Source of the DNA: Candidatus Limivivens intestinipullorum
GTDB taxonomy: Bacteria > Bacillota > Clostridia > Lachnospirales > Lachnospiraceae
Direction of reading: 5' to 3'
Length of the DNA: 64,000 bases
Assembly: GCA_018711185.1 (NCBI GenBank)
Contig: DVIQ01000073.1
Location: 62,001-126,000, forward strand
In this document: piece after piece, positions 13,977-22,228 of the stretch
How the letters are laid out: each line of letters starts with the position of its first letter
Numbering within the stretch: the stretch's first letter is position 1
Made by a program: the position numbers and the translations under genes
Notes under the pieces: model-generated
Databases searched by the model: none
Seen by the model: only the letters and a program-made list of their open reading frames with translations
Told to the model about the DNA's origin: nothing

Positions 13977-14804
13977 ATGGGAGCTCCTAATAAAAAAGGG
14001 CTGGACTACTTCCCGAAGATGGTTGATTTTTACGACGATGATAAGATATTTGATCTCATGGATGAGTATGGTCCCCTCGGCGTTGTGGTATATGAAGTGA
14101 TTTTAACGATTGTGTATGCTCAGGGGTATTACCTGGAAATATCTGAAGACAAGCTATCAAGAATGGTCATACGTCGCATCGGAAACAAATGGGTCCGAAA
14201 CCAAAAGGCTGTCGTGCAAGTGATACACCGCTGCGCGGAATTAGGGCTCTTTGATGAGCGCCTCCTTGGGCAGGGTGTTATCACCTCTGAAGGGATTCAG
14301 CGTCGCTATTACGAGATAGCCGTAAAGCGCATGAAGAGACAGCTCTATAGCGATAAATATTGGCTCCTCAAAAAAAATGAGGACGGGGAGCCTTTATTAA
14401 ATGCACCCAAAAATCAATTATCTTCCGAAGAAAACGGAATTAATTCGGAAGAAACTCCGCTTTCTTCTCCGGGAAGTCCTATGAAAATAAAAGAAAATAA
14501 AAAAAGAATATATACGCCATTCCCCAACCCTGAATTGGAAAAACTCTTCCAGCAGTTTTTGACGGTTCAGGAGCGAAGCGGAAGAAAGATTTATCCGGAG
14601 CAGCAGCAGGCGCTTCGGAGACAGCTTGAAAACTATGGAGAGAACGACCAAGAACGCATCTATATCGTAAACCGGGCAATCGCCGGAGGATGGAAAAATT
14701 TCTGGCCGGCGCCGAGGGCGATACCCAGAAAAAATAACTTCAATAACTTCCACCAGCGGGAGTATGACTTTGATGAGCTGGAAAAGCAATTGTTAAACAG
14801 TTAA
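13977..14804 (+). CDS. DUF4373/DnaD-like replication initiation protein
   Basis: 275 residues. The N-terminus KKGLDYFPKMVDFYDDDKIF and DEYGPLGVVVYEVILTIVYA is the Lin1244/Lin1753 (DUF4373) winged-helix domain of phage replication proteins. A Ser/Asn-rich linker follows, and a DnaD-like helical C-terminus ends in the AGGWKNFWP region. It probably recognises the phage origin and recruits host helicase loader. No phage helicase or primase is visible, so host enzymes are likely used. Confidence 0.78.
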   Translation: MGAPNKKGLDYFPKMVDFYDDDKIFDLMDEYGPLGVVVYEVILTIVYAQGYYLEISEDKLSRMVIRRIGNKWVRNQKAVVQVIHRCAELGLFDERLLGQGVITSEGIQRRYYEIAVKRMKRQLYSDKYWLLKKNEDGEPLLNAPKNQLSSEENGINSEETPLSSPGSPMKIKENKKRIYTPFPNPELEKLFQQFLTVQERSGRKIYPEQQQALRRQLENYGENDQERIYIVNRAIAGGWKNFWPAPRAIPRKNNFNNFHQREYDFDELEKQLLNS

Positions 14805-14953
14805 GACACCGTCAATACCGGTTTTCAACCAAAAGGAAGCCGATTTTATTCGAAAAATCACGGACAAATTTACAAGTTTGTCCGCGGCAGATATATAAAA
14901 TCGCAGAAAAGTATGGATAAATCCCAGTAGAGAACGTGTCCACGGAGGAAATT

Positions 14954-15148
14954 ATGGATATGGAAAGGATCATGAACATTGCCCGGTCTCTTCCGGACGG
15001 GCCTCGTGGGAAATACATTGGGGCAGTAGCAAAAGGAAGAACCACGTATTTCTTCTACAAGGACGGGAAGGAATATTTCTACGAAACCGACTATGACCGC
15101 CGGCGCAGAAGGGAGCTTAAGAATGCAAGAAGTCGATCTCTACATTGA
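14954..15148 (+). CDS. Small basic phage protein
   Basis: 64 residues from ATG 14954 (CGGAGGAAATT upstream; a GTG at 14936 lacks an RBS). GKYIGAVAKGRTTYFFYKDG then KEYFYETDYDRRRRRELKNA: a beta hairpin followed by a basic helix. Overlaps the next gene by 26 bp. The 149 bp before it hold no gene. Confidence 0.6.
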   Translation: MDMERIMNIARSLPDGPRGKYIGAVAKGRTTYFFYKDGKEYFYETDYDRRRRRELKNARSRSLH

Positions 15149-15599
15149 GGTTCCATCCGGCATCAAACAGCGGAAAGCGCACAGCGCATGGCGCATCGTG
15201 TATTACTGCCGGGACGGGCAGCAGGCGGTAATCGGCGGATACCCATTCCTTGACGGGACCCCCAACGCTGCGGCGATCATTACGCTGCGTCTGGCCCTTG
15301 AACGATTAAAGTATGGCTGCGAGGTCCATGTATGGACAAACAATAAATTGCTTGGGGCAGCCCTGGAAAACGGCTGGGTAAAAGCCTGGGCGGAAAATGG
15401 ATGGACAAACCGGCAGGGGAAAGAAGTTGCCAATAAAGCGCTGTGGCACCGGACCGAATGGGAGATGCGCCGGCATCAGGTGACGGGGAAATACATTGAT
15501 TCGCACCCAGCGAAGGCAGAGATGCGAAAGGAGATGAAAAGACTGGATGAAGAAACGAAAGAAACACGGCAAGAGCATCCTGCAGGCGCCGGGGGATAA
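15123..15599 (+). CDS. RNase H-like protein, catalytic residues altered
   Basis: 158 residues with an RNase H topology: strands at the N-terminus, ITLRLALERLKYG as the first helix, CEVHVWTNNKLLGAALENGW and WTNRQGKEVANKALWHRTE. In active RNase HI the helix carries Glu and the WT(D) position Asp; here Ala/Thr and Asn stand there, so catalysis may be lost or altered. Such proteins are frequent in Lachnospiraceae phages near replication genes. Confidence 0.6.
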   Translation: MQEVDLYIEVPSGIKQRKAHSAWRIVYYCRDGQQAVIGGYPFLDGTPNAAAIITLRLALERLKYGCEVHVWTNNKLLGAALENGWVKAWAENGWTNRQGKEVANKALWHRTEWEMRRHQVTGKYIDSHPAKAEMRKEMKRLDEETKETRQEHPAGAGG

Positions 15600-15864
15600 G
15601 AGCTGCTATCTGTGCGCCATGATGGGACGTTCCTTCCGGGGCTACACAGAGAAACACCATATCTTTCCGGGACCAAACCGGATCGTCAGTGAGGAGCTGG
15701 GATTTTGGTGTCGCTTATGCGTACCGCATCACCGTGAGGGACCTTCCGCCGCGCATCAGAATGCTGAAATCATGAGGTATCTTCAGCAGCAGGCACAAAA
15801 AGAGTTCGAAAAGACCCATTCCCGCGAGGAATTTGTAGCCCGCATCGGGCGGAATTACTTATAG
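15547..15864 (+). CDS. HNH-like zinc protein
   Basis: 105 residues, overlapping the previous gene by 53 bp in another frame, AGGAG upstream. SCYLCAMMG, TEKHHIFPGPNR and CRLCVPHHREG give two Cys pairs and an HH core like HNH or NinG-type recombination nucleases. The tail is helical and charged. Likely a DNA-processing enzyme. Confidence 0.65.
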   Translation: MKKRKKHGKSILQAPGDKSCYLCAMMGRSFRGYTEKHHIFPGPNRIVSEELGFWCRLCVPHHREGPSAAHQNAEIMRYLQQQAQKEFEKTHSREEFVARIGRNYL

Positions 15865-15917
15865 GCGCCTCCCTTGTAGAGGTTAATATATCACACGTAA
15901 CTATGTCATGGTTCCAA

Positions 15918-15934
15918 GGGCCCCGCCGGGGCCC
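15918..15934 (+). terminator. GC-rich hairpin
   Basis: GGGCCCC and GGGGCCC form a 7-bp stem with a 3-nt loop just before the RBS of the gene at 15948. No T-tract. It may be a pause site or attenuator. Confidence 0.4.
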
Positions 15935-15947
15935 GGAAAGGAGAAGC

Positions 15948-16193
15948 ATGAAGGGCAAACAGGTATCACCGGAGGCAGTACGGAAGATCGTACTTCTTCT
16001 GGCGCAGGGAAAGCATGAAAAAGAGATTGCCGAGGAATACAATATATCCCCGGATACGGTATATAAGATCCGCGATGCGCATATTGAGGAGATCCCCAGC
16101 CGTCCAAAGGGCGGCACAGACGCAGGGATCGCAAAGATGCTGCAGGGGTGGGATAGGGCAAGGCTGGATTTTTTAAGGAGGCATGGAGGATGA
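15948..16193 (+). CDS. HTH domain protein
   Basis: 81 residues from ATG 15948 with AAAGGAG upstream. VSPEAVRKIVLLLAQGKHEK then EIAEEYNISPDTVYKIRDAH is a transposase/resolvase-type HTH. Probably a small DNA-binding regulator. Stop overlaps the next ATG. Confidence 0.65.
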   Translation: MKGKQVSPEAVRKIVLLLAQGKHEKEIAEEYNISPDTVYKIRDAHIEEIPSRPKGGTDAGIAKMLQGWDRARLDFLRRHGG

Positions 16194-16339
16194 TCGGTTG
16201 CTTTGTGTGTTTTGGAATTGGATTTATGGCCGGAATTTATCTTACATTGGCCTGGGTCTTGCATAAAGCCCGGAAGAGATATGAGGAGGGAGACTATGAG
16301 CTTCGCGGAGAGAAAAAGAACCGTAACCTTGACAAATGA
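16190..16339 (+). CDS. 49-aa single-pass membrane protein
   Basis: Starts in the ATGA overlap with the previous stop. MIGCFVCFGIGFMAGIYLTL continues into a basic cytoplasmic tail. Unrelated to known holins by position; function unknown. Overlaps the next gene by 44 bp. Confidence 0.55.
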   Translation: MIGCFVCFGIGFMAGIYLTLAWVLHKARKRYEEGDYELRGEKKNRNLDK

Positions 16340-16499
16340 GCAGATCGATCGGCTGAGTGCCTGCGCGAAAAAAGAGATGGACAGGCAAATCGAGCTCAGA
16401 GACGCATACGCAAGAGAAGGAAACAAATGGAGCGCAAAATACTGGGATAACCAGGCGAAAAAGACGGAAGAGGCTATGGAGGCGTTAAGGTTAAAATGA
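16296..16499 (+). CDS. Small helical protein
   Basis: 67 residues from ATG 16296 (GAGGAGGGAG upstream). Charged and helical: TLTNEQIDRLSACAKKEMDR, NKWSAKYWDNQAKKTEEAME. ATGA coupling to the next gene. Unknown. Confidence 0.58.
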   Translation: MSFAERKRTVTLTNEQIDRLSACAKKEMDRQIELRDAYAREGNKWSAKYWDNQAKKTEEAMEALRLK

Positions 16500-16663
16500 T
16501 ATGCCCATATTGCGGAGGAAAGACGAAAGTCAAGGATTCCCGCCCTGAAAAAGATAGGGTCCGCCGCCTCCGGCAATGTGGCCGGTGTGGGGTCCTGATC
16601 CCGACGGTTGAGCGGGTGGATTTGCCCCGGCTCCGGAAGCGTGAGAAAGGAGAAATGACATGA
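16496..16663 (+). CDS. NrdR-like zinc ribbon, 55 aa
   Basis: MICPYCGGKTKVKDSRPEKD, then RLRQCGRCGVLIPTVERVD: the zinc finger of NrdR-type proteins (CPxCG, DSR, RRRxC.xCG) without the ATP-cone. Starts in an ATGA overlap. Possibly a nucleic-acid binding accessory protein. Confidence 0.65.
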   Translation: MICPYCGGKTKVKDSRPEKDRVRRLRQCGRCGVLIPTVERVDLPRLRKREKGEMT

Positions 16664-16839
16664 CTGTAGGGACTGCATGCTGGATTTTTGGAGATCTGGA
16701 AAAAACAACGTACACAGATGATGAAAAGTTGGAAGCAATCTCCATTGTTGCAAATATGGCGACACATAATGCCATCAGAAAAAGCGAGATGGTAGATGCC
16801 ATGAAATGGCTTTTAAACAAAGTGGAGGCCCTGGAATGA
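16660..16839 (+). CDS. 59-aa unknown protein
   Basis: ATG 16660 with AAAGGAG upstream, overlapping the NrdR-like stop. TACWIFGDLEKTTYTDDEKL then a helix (SEMVDAMKWLLNKVEALE). ATGA coupling to the next gene. Unknown. Confidence 0.5.
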   Translation: MTVGTACWIFGDLEKTTYTDDEKLEAISIVANMATHNAIRKSEMVDAMKWLLNKVEALE

Positions 16840-17096
16840 GAAGAATCAGCGAAATGTATGAGCGCTCTGGCGGGTGCGACTATAAGCACACCTGTGAGGA
16901 GTGCGGCCATATCTATATAGAGACCGGAAAAACCCGCTGGGGCCACCGGCAGCAGGAAGCATCCTGCAGATTATACACGCAATTATATGGCCCAGCGGTC
17001 TGGAATCCGAAATGGGGAGCCTGCAAGTTCTTCCGGGAGCAGCAGCAGGAGCCTAAACAAATGAGTCTATGGGAATTTATAGGAGGTACAGATTGA
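16836..17096 (+). CDS. Zinc-finger protein, 86 aa
   Basis: CDYKHTCEECGHIY near the N-terminus, then CRLYTQLYGPAVWNPKWGAC, giving four Cys suited to one zinc site. It ends in MSLWEFIGG, a motif shared in form with MSIFDFIGG in the gene at 22228, suggesting a common short C-terminal docking peptide. Confidence 0.6.
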   Translation: MRRISEMYERSGGCDYKHTCEECGHIYIETGKTRWGHRQQEASCRLYTQLYGPAVWNPKWGACKFFREQQQEPKQMSLWEFIGGTD

Positions 17097-17290
17097 ATAA
17101 AAAAGACTTAATCCCCGGAAAAACCTACCTCCACAAACACACAACCGTCATTGACGGCATCAAACGTCAAGCGGAGCGCTGGATCAGATGCGAGAGCATC
17201 ACGGAGACTGGCGCAGTATTCCGGCGGTATTTTGAGCCGATGATTATTCTGACGGACAAACAGATCAAGGAGGAATTGTACCGTGAGTAA
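17093..17290 (+). CDS. 65-aa phage protein, TTG start
   Basis: TTG 17093 with AGGAGGTACAGA upstream. KDLIPGKTYLHKHTTVIDGI, then ESITETGAVFRRYFEPMIIL: a small beta domain. Overlaps the next GTG start. Unknown. Confidence 0.55.
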   Translation: MNKKDLIPGKTYLHKHTTVIDGIKRQAERWIRCESITETGAVFRRYFEPMIILTDKQIKEELYRE

Positions 17291-17615
17291 AGCATATGGT
17301 CCATGTGTATCGAAACAGCGGGCGCTGGAAGTTCTTACGGACGAGATCCAGGATCACCTGCCAAAAGAAAACTGGGATGAATATGAGAGGACAGTAAACC
17401 GGGTAAGATATGAATTTGCGAAGCTGGATGCAGTAAAACCTGTCTTATACAAGGCGCAGCGAAGGCAATACGACTATTGGAAATGCGGAAATTGCGGAGC
17501 TGCAATACGGGATGTTACGCCGAATTATTGTCCGAACTGCGGATTTATGATTGAATGGGACGGAATCAGGTGCCTGACGGGCGCAGAAAGGAATGATAAA
17601 CATGACGGAAGGTGA
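17283..17615 (+). CDS. Zinc-ribbon protein, 110 aa
   Basis: GTG start with AAGGAGGAATT upstream. Helical N-terminus (LEVLTDEIQDHLPKENWDEY), then YWKCGNCGAAIRD and NYCPNCGFMIEWDG: a rubredoxin-like zinc ribbon widespread in phage cargo of Clostridia. Function unknown. Confidence 0.65.
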   Translation: MSKAYGPCVSKQRALEVLTDEIQDHLPKENWDEYERTVNRVRYEFAKLDAVKPVLYKAQRRQYDYWKCGNCGAAIRDVTPNYCPNCGFMIEWDGIRCLTGAERNDKHDGR

Positions 17616-18078
17616 AGCTATCAGGGAATTGGATGAAATGAAAAATGATTTGTATGCGCTTGGATATTTTGAAAATCCAGAAAAAGAAAGCGAAACTTTC
17701 GACATGGCAATCGCCGCCCTCAAAGAAATCCAGAATTACCGAAGACTCGGAAAGTTGGAAGAACTTGCAAGAGCAAAGAAATATATTGATCTTGCGAAGA
17801 AGCACGGAACTATTGGAGAAATGATTGATTCCTGCGCAGAATATGAGGAGATCGGAACCGCGGAAGAGTGCCGGGCGGCGGTGGAGAAGCAGAAGCCGAA
17901 GAAACCAAGGTTAAATTATAAACCGAAGTTTTTCGGAAAGGCAACATATACGTGCCCTAAATGCGGAAATATCTGCTTAGAAAAATTTGCAAATGAACGT
18001 CAAAACAATAACTATTGCTGGGACTGCGGGCAGGCGTTAAATTGGAATGAGAATTTAGAGGGAATGGAAGATAAATGA
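17602..18078 (+). CDS. Helical protein with C-terminal zinc ribbon
   Basis: 158 residues from ATG 17602 (AAAGGAATG upstream). The N-terminal half is helical (ETFDMAIAALKEIQNYRRLG); the C-terminal TYTCPKCGNICLEKFA with NYCWDCGQALNW is a zinc ribbon. It overlaps both neighbours. Unknown. Confidence 0.62.
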   Translation: MTEGEAIRELDEMKNDLYALGYFENPEKESETFDMAIAALKEIQNYRRLGKLEELARAKKYIDLAKKHGTIGEMIDSCAEYEEIGTAEECRAAVEKQKPKKPRLNYKPKFFGKATYTCPKCGNICLEKFANERQNNNYCWDCGQALNWNENLEGMEDK

Positions 18079-18389
18079 TGTTTTTGTATGAAAAGAGCAG
18101 GGGAACAATAATCAATGCTGATTGTATAAAGGATATCTTTCCAGGAAGAGATACCAGGACAATATCTTTAGGACTTAAAGATGGAATGATCTTAAAATTA
18201 AAAGAGTACAAAACAGCAGATGAAGTAATGGAAGCTATTTCAATGATAGCGAAACAAATAGCTACATCTAAAAGGAATATTGTGATTGTTCCAACAGAAG
18301 AAGAAGTTCAGACAAGTATGAGGAGCAGGCCCTTGTCTTCTGTCCATCATGCTACCGGTAAGAAGCAGAAGGGGCATGGAGGGTCATGA
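18075..18389 (+). CDS. 104-aa protein, unknown
   Basis: ATGATG start overlapping the previous stop. LYEKSRGTIINADCIKDIFP then LKLKEYKTADEVMEAISMIA: a two-sheet plus helix shape. The basic tail ends at the next start (ATGA). Unknown. Confidence 0.55.
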   Translation: MMFLYEKSRGTIINADCIKDIFPGRDTRTISLGLKDGMILKLKEYKTADEVMEAISMIAKQIATSKRNIVIVPTEEEVQTSMRSRPLSSVHHATGKKQKGHGGS

Positions 18390-19303
18390 AACAGAAAAGT
18401 ATTAAGAATATACGTCAGGAATTTAAGGATAACGGGATATTTTACACGCCACCGGCACTGGCTGAAAAATTAAAGTCATATGTGGATTTTGAACCTAAAA
18501 CGGTATATGATCCAACATGCGGAGCAGGAAATCTTTTGCGAATATTTCACGAAAACGTGAAAAAATATGGCCAAGAGTTGGATGGAGAGCAGCTAGCTTT
18601 GATTGATATTCCTAATTTTAAAGGATATGCAGGGAATACACTTCTTGACGATGGATTCAAGGGAATGAGCTTTGACTGCATTGTTGCAAACCCTCCGTTT
18701 TCCACAAAATGGAATCCAGATAAATTAGCAGAAGACGAACGGTTTTCCTGTGCTCCGGTATTGCCGCCGCCTTCAAAAGCAGATTGGGCTTTTATGCTGC
18801 ATATCCTCCACCATCTTTCGGATAATGGGATTGCTGTTGTATTGGAGTTCCCTGGGATTCTTTATAGGGGACAAAGAGAGGGAAAAATCAGGAAGTGGTT
18901 TGTGGAGAATAATTACATAGATAGAGTGGTCAATGTTCCCGGAAATACATTTGAAGATACGTCGATTTCAACCTGCATTGTTGTTCTCAAAAAAAATAAA
19001 ACCACTACAGATATTATTTTTGAAGACGGGGATAAAATAGAGACAGTATTACGGGAAACAGTAGAAGAAAATGACTATTCGTTGTCTGTAAGTCTTTATA
19101 TTTATGAAGAAATTGAAGAAGAATATATAGATTCTTTGGCATTGGAAAACGAGGCAAGGCGTTCGTTCCTTACAAGGCTTAAAAAAGAGCTTGATTTTGA
19201 AAAGATGGTATGCCAGATGGAGGGAATAAGCATAAAGCCGTTTATAACTGCAATAAGGCGGATATTGCGGGAATATGAAGAACCTGAACAAAGAGCAGGT
19301 TAA
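18386..19303 (+). CDS. N-6 adenine DNA methyltransferase, orphan
   Basis: 305 residues. The SAM motif YDPTCGAGNL (41-50) and catalytic NPPF (102-105) define an HsdM-like amino-methyltransferase. No specificity subunit or restriction gene is adjacent, so it probably masks phage DNA from host restriction or regulates phage genes. Shorter than full HsdM (about 500 aa); the C-terminal part is replaced by a charged helical tail. Starts in an ATGA overlap. Confidence 0.85.
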   Translation: MKQKSIKNIRQEFKDNGIFYTPPALAEKLKSYVDFEPKTVYDPTCGAGNLLRIFHENVKKYGQELDGEQLALIDIPNFKGYAGNTLLDDGFKGMSFDCIVANPPFSTKWNPDKLAEDERFSCAPVLPPPSKADWAFMLHILHHLSDNGIAVVLEFPGILYRGQREGKIRKWFVENNYIDRVVNVPGNTFEDTSISTCIVVLKKNKTTTDIIFEDGDKIETVLRETVEENDYSLSVSLYIYEEIEEEYIDSLALENEARRSFLTRLKKELDFEKMVCQMEGISIKPFITAIRRILREYEEPEQRAG

Positions 19304-19350
19304 TCAGATATCAATATCTGATTTCGGAGTAGAAAGAAAGGGAAACAGGA

Positions 19351-19629
19351 ATGAGTGATTTAATCAGCAGGAAAAACCTAATTGAAAACCTGAATAAGTT
19401 TGCGCCTGAATATTATAATGCCTTGATAAACGACTTGATTATGAAAGAGCCAGCAGCTTTTGACAAGGAAAAAGTGATTAACGAATTAATGATAAAGGCC
19501 ACCATCAGCGAAGAGAGAATGGAATTTTATGCGGAAAGAGGTTTTACACAAAACGAAAGTCTTGCAGACGGAAAAGCGCGGGCTTATAGATCTGCAATAG
19601 AGATCGTCGAGAAAGGCGGGATCAAATGA
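19351..19629 (+). CDS. 92-aa helical protein
   Basis: GAAAGGGAA upstream of ATG. SDLISRKNLIENLNKFAPEY is a segment typical of small Lachnospiraceae phage proteins; the rest is helical and acidic. ATGA coupling to the next gene. Unknown. Confidence 0.58.
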   Translation: MSDLISRKNLIENLNKFAPEYYNALINDLIMKEPAAFDKEKVINELMIKATISEERMEFYAERGFTQNESLADGKARAYRSAIEIVEKGGIK

Positions 19630-19775
19630 GAAACTGCTATTACACTTACGGCCATGGCTGCCCCGGTCTTATGGCAGCAGGAAACCGACACGTACAGAAG
19701 CGCTGCCGTATCTGTGAGTACTTTAATGGCAACCTGGGGACATTCACAACCGGGAAAAGAGATATAAGGAAGTGA
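19626..19775 (+). CDS. 49-aa Cys-rich peptide
   Basis: MRNCYYTYGHGCPGLMAAGN then KRCRICEYFNG: four Cys that could bind zinc. Starts in an ATGA overlap and its stop overlaps the GTG of the C5 methyltransferase gene, so it is translated with it. Confidence 0.52.
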   Translation: MRNCYYTYGHGCPGLMAAGNRHVQKRCRICEYFNGNLGTFTTGKRDIRK

Positions 19776-21301
19776 AAAACGTGAGGGAAATCATAGTGGA
19801 CAACTTCGCAGGCGGAGGAGGAGCCAGCACCGGAATAGAAATGGCGACCGGAAGGAGTGTTGATATTGCAATTAATCATGATCCGGAAGCTATCCGGATG
19901 CACAAAACGAATCACCCAAGCACGAAGCATTACTGCGAATCTGTCTGGGACGTCGATCCGGTCAAGGTATGCGGCGGCCGTCCGGTTGCGCTGGCCTGGT
20001 TCTCCCCGGACTGCAAGCACTTTTCAAAGGCCAAGGGCGGCAAGCCGAAGGATAAAAATATCAGAGGCCTTGCATGGGTAGCCTGCCGGTGGGCCGGACT
20101 GGTTCGGCCGCGGGTCATCATGCTGGAAAACGTGGAGGAATTTAAGACCTGGGGACCGTTGAATAGGGGACATAGACCAATAAAAGAAAAGCAAGGGGAT
20201 ACATACCGGAAATTTGTCTCACAGTTGCAGGACCTGGGATACGAAGTGCAGACGAGAGAGCTTGTAGCTGCAGACTACGGAGCGCCGACCATGCGCAAGA
20301 GATTTTTCTTGATTGCCAGGTGCGATGGGCGGCCTATTACATGGCCGGAGCCGACACACGCGCCGGCAGATAGCGAAGCGGTAAAGTCTGGAAGATTACA
20401 ACCGTATGCCGGGGCTTATACGCAAATTGATTTTTCTCTGCCATGCCCGTCTATTTTTGATACAGCAGAAGAGATAAAGGAAAAATACGGCATCCGGGCG
20501 GTGCGGCCGCTGGCGGAAAATACTATGCGTAGGATCGCGCGGGGCCTGAAGAAGTTCGTGCTGGATAATCCGGAACCATTCATCGTAAATCAAAAAGCCT
20601 ATGCGCTGATCCAATATCATTCCGAAACAGCAGCACATGAGGTGAGGGGGCAAGGGATTGGAGCCCCGATAATGACGGTGGACGGATCAAACCGATATGG
20701 GCTTGTATCTGCGTTCCTGCACAAATATTTTGACGGAGGATACACCGGGGCAGGTGATAAATTGGAGAATCCACTTCCCACAGTAACATCTTGGGATCAT
20801 AACAGCATTATCACAGCGAACCTGATCCAGATGAATAATCATTGCGATGGGAAAGCCATTACAGAGCCGCTCCCAACGGTCACGGCAGGAGCCGGACATT
20901 TCGGCGAAGTTCGGACCTTCCTGATAAAGTATTACGGTCAAGGAATAGGACAATCTGTTACGGATCCTCTGGATACAATAACGCCACATGATCGATTCGG
21001 CATTGTAAAAATACAAGGAGTGGATTATCGCATCGCCGACATTGGCTTGCGGATGCTGGAGCCAAAGGAGCTTTATGGATGCCAAGGGTTTCCGGATGAC
21101 TACATAATTGATCGAGACTATTCCGGGAAATCTTATCCCAGGTCAGAGCAGGTAAAACGATGTGGAAATGCGGTATGCCCGCCGATTCCGGAGGCATTGG
21201 TAAGAGCAAACCTTCCTGAGCTGTGCAGAGCAAAGAGACAACCGATCTGTCGCCCCGACAGAATGACACAGGAGCCTGGCGGGCAGCTGAAATTTGCATA
21301 A
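19772..21301 (+). CDS. C5 cytosine DNA methyltransferase with tandem repeats
   Basis: 509 residues from GTG 19772. Motif I is DNFAGGGGASTGIE, motif IV WFSPDCKHFSK with catalytic Cys81, motif VI ENVEE. The target-recognition part holds four tandem units of 32-36 residues (about 278-312, 313-348, 349-380, 381-412), each with a core like PLPTVT...FG(L/I/E)V. Such repeats are typical of phage Dcm-like enzymes. No partner endonuclease is present. Likely protects phage DNA. Confidence 0.88.
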   Translation: MKNVREIIVDNFAGGGGASTGIEMATGRSVDIAINHDPEAIRMHKTNHPSTKHYCESVWDVDPVKVCGGRPVALAWFSPDCKHFSKAKGGKPKDKNIRGLAWVACRWAGLVRPRVIMLENVEEFKTWGPLNRGHRPIKEKQGDTYRKFVSQLQDLGYEVQTRELVAADYGAPTMRKRFFLIARCDGRPITWPEPTHAPADSEAVKSGRLQPYAGAYTQIDFSLPCPSIFDTAEEIKEKYGIRAVRPLAENTMRRIARGLKKFVLDNPEPFIVNQKAYALIQYHSETAAHEVRGQGIGAPIMTVDGSNRYGLVSAFLHKYFDGGYTGAGDKLENPLPTVTSWDHNSIITANLIQMNNHCDGKAITEPLPTVTAGAGHFGEVRTFLIKYYGQGIGQSVTDPLDTITPHDRFGIVKIQGVDYRIADIGLRMLEPKELYGCQGFPDDYIIDRDYSGKSYPRSEQVKRCGNAVCPPIPEALVRANLPELCRAKRQPICRPDRMTQEPGGQLKFA

Positions 21302-21321
21302 GAGAAAAGGTAGGACGGATA

Positions 21322-21570
21322 ATGATGAAAGAAAAACAGCACGAAACAATTCGGGTGTTCTTCAAAATAAAAGATTCGGAAATCCATGGAGGAGAGGACG
21401 GATATGCAGAAGCAGAAATCTGTTTGCGAGCAAATGATTTAAAAAATTTCCGACTTCAGGAATATACAGAAGAGACGGCTGCCTTTTTTGCTGGCTTATG
21501 CAAAGTGCCAAGAGAAAACGTGGAGGTGATCGAAAAGCAGGAACATGAATCTAATGCAAAAGAATCTTAA
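21322..21570 (+). CDS. 82-aa phage protein
   Basis: Double ATG start with AAAGGTAGG upstream. ETIRVFFKIKDSEIHGGEDG then a beta-alpha segment (YAEAEICLRANDLKNFRL). Acidic. Unknown. Confidence 0.55.
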   Translation: MMKEKQHETIRVFFKIKDSEIHGGEDGYAEAEICLRANDLKNFRLQEYTEETAAFFAGLCKVPRENVEVIEKQEHESNAKES

Positions 21571-21592
21571 TAAGGCGAAAGGAGAATAGAAG

Positions 21593-21766
21593 ATGGCGGC
21601 AGGAAAATGCAAAGCAGCTTATCACACAGATGAGTGGCATGGATATGGGTGCGAGATAACAGGCGGTGCGTGTATGTTTTTATTTCCTAATAGCAAGGCA
21701 TGTGCTGAGCAGTATGGGGAAGGGCCGGATGCAGAAGAAAGCGAGGAGACAAACAATGAAGATTGA
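21593..21766 (+). CDS. 57-aa Cys-containing protein
   Basis: AAAGGAGAAT precedes ATG 21593. AAYHTDEWHGYGCEITGGAC then FPNSKACAEQYGEGP: conserved-looking Cys and His for metal binding, found near phage methyltransferases. Overlaps the next gene by 11 bp. Confidence 0.58.
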   Translation: MAAGKCKAAYHTDEWHGYGCEITGGACMFLFPNSKACAEQYGEGPDAEESEETNNED

Positions 21767-22022
21767 TATTGTAACGCCATACGGAAATAACCGATTTGAT
21801 CTTGCCGTAGATGAAGTTACCGCTCTTATCCAGATGGCATATAAATATTCTGAGCTGGAAATGGAAAATGAGATGGAAGAAAATGAGCCTGAGAGGCTTC
21901 AGGAAGCTGTTGCAGCTGCATGGGGCGTTGTCGATGAGAAGGAGAGGAAAAAGATTGAGGAAATAAAAGAACCGTCTGAAACGTCGGATAACGGTATCCA
22001 TAGAAAACAACTTGAAAGGTGA
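21756..22022 (+). CDS. 88-aa acidic phage protein
   Basis: ATG 21756 (GCGAGGAGAC upstream). MKIDIVTPYGNNRFDLAVDE then ALIQMAYKYSELEMENEMEE: one beta hairpin and a long acidic helix. Unknown. Confidence 0.55.
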   Translation: MKIDIVTPYGNNRFDLAVDEVTALIQMAYKYSELEMENEMEENEPERLQEAVAAAWGVVDEKERKKIEEIKEPSETSDNGIHRKQLER

Positions 22023-22027
22023 TTAAT

Positions 22028-22228
22028 ATGAAAGTCAAATGGCTTAATGAATATTGCCATGTCTGCGGCTCCCAGCTTAATACTTGGGATAAACGGCTGT
22101 CAAAAACTTTGGCATATAAGCATCCGGTCTGCGAAAAGTGCATTGCGAAAGAGTACGACATGGAAATAGACGCCCTGCGAAGCAGAATGGAAAATTTCTT
22201 CGGCATGAGACCATGCCAGGGATTGTGA
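22028..22228 (+). CDS. Zinc-finger protein, 66 aa
   Basis: YCHVCGSQLNTWD and HPVCEKCIAKEYD form a Cys4 zinc site. ATG 22028 with GAAAGGTG upstream. The stop overlaps the next ATG (TGATG). Confidence 0.58.
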   Translation: MKVKWLNEYCHVCGSQLNTWDKRLSKTLAYKHPVCEKCIAKEYDMEIDALRSRMENFFGMRPCQGL

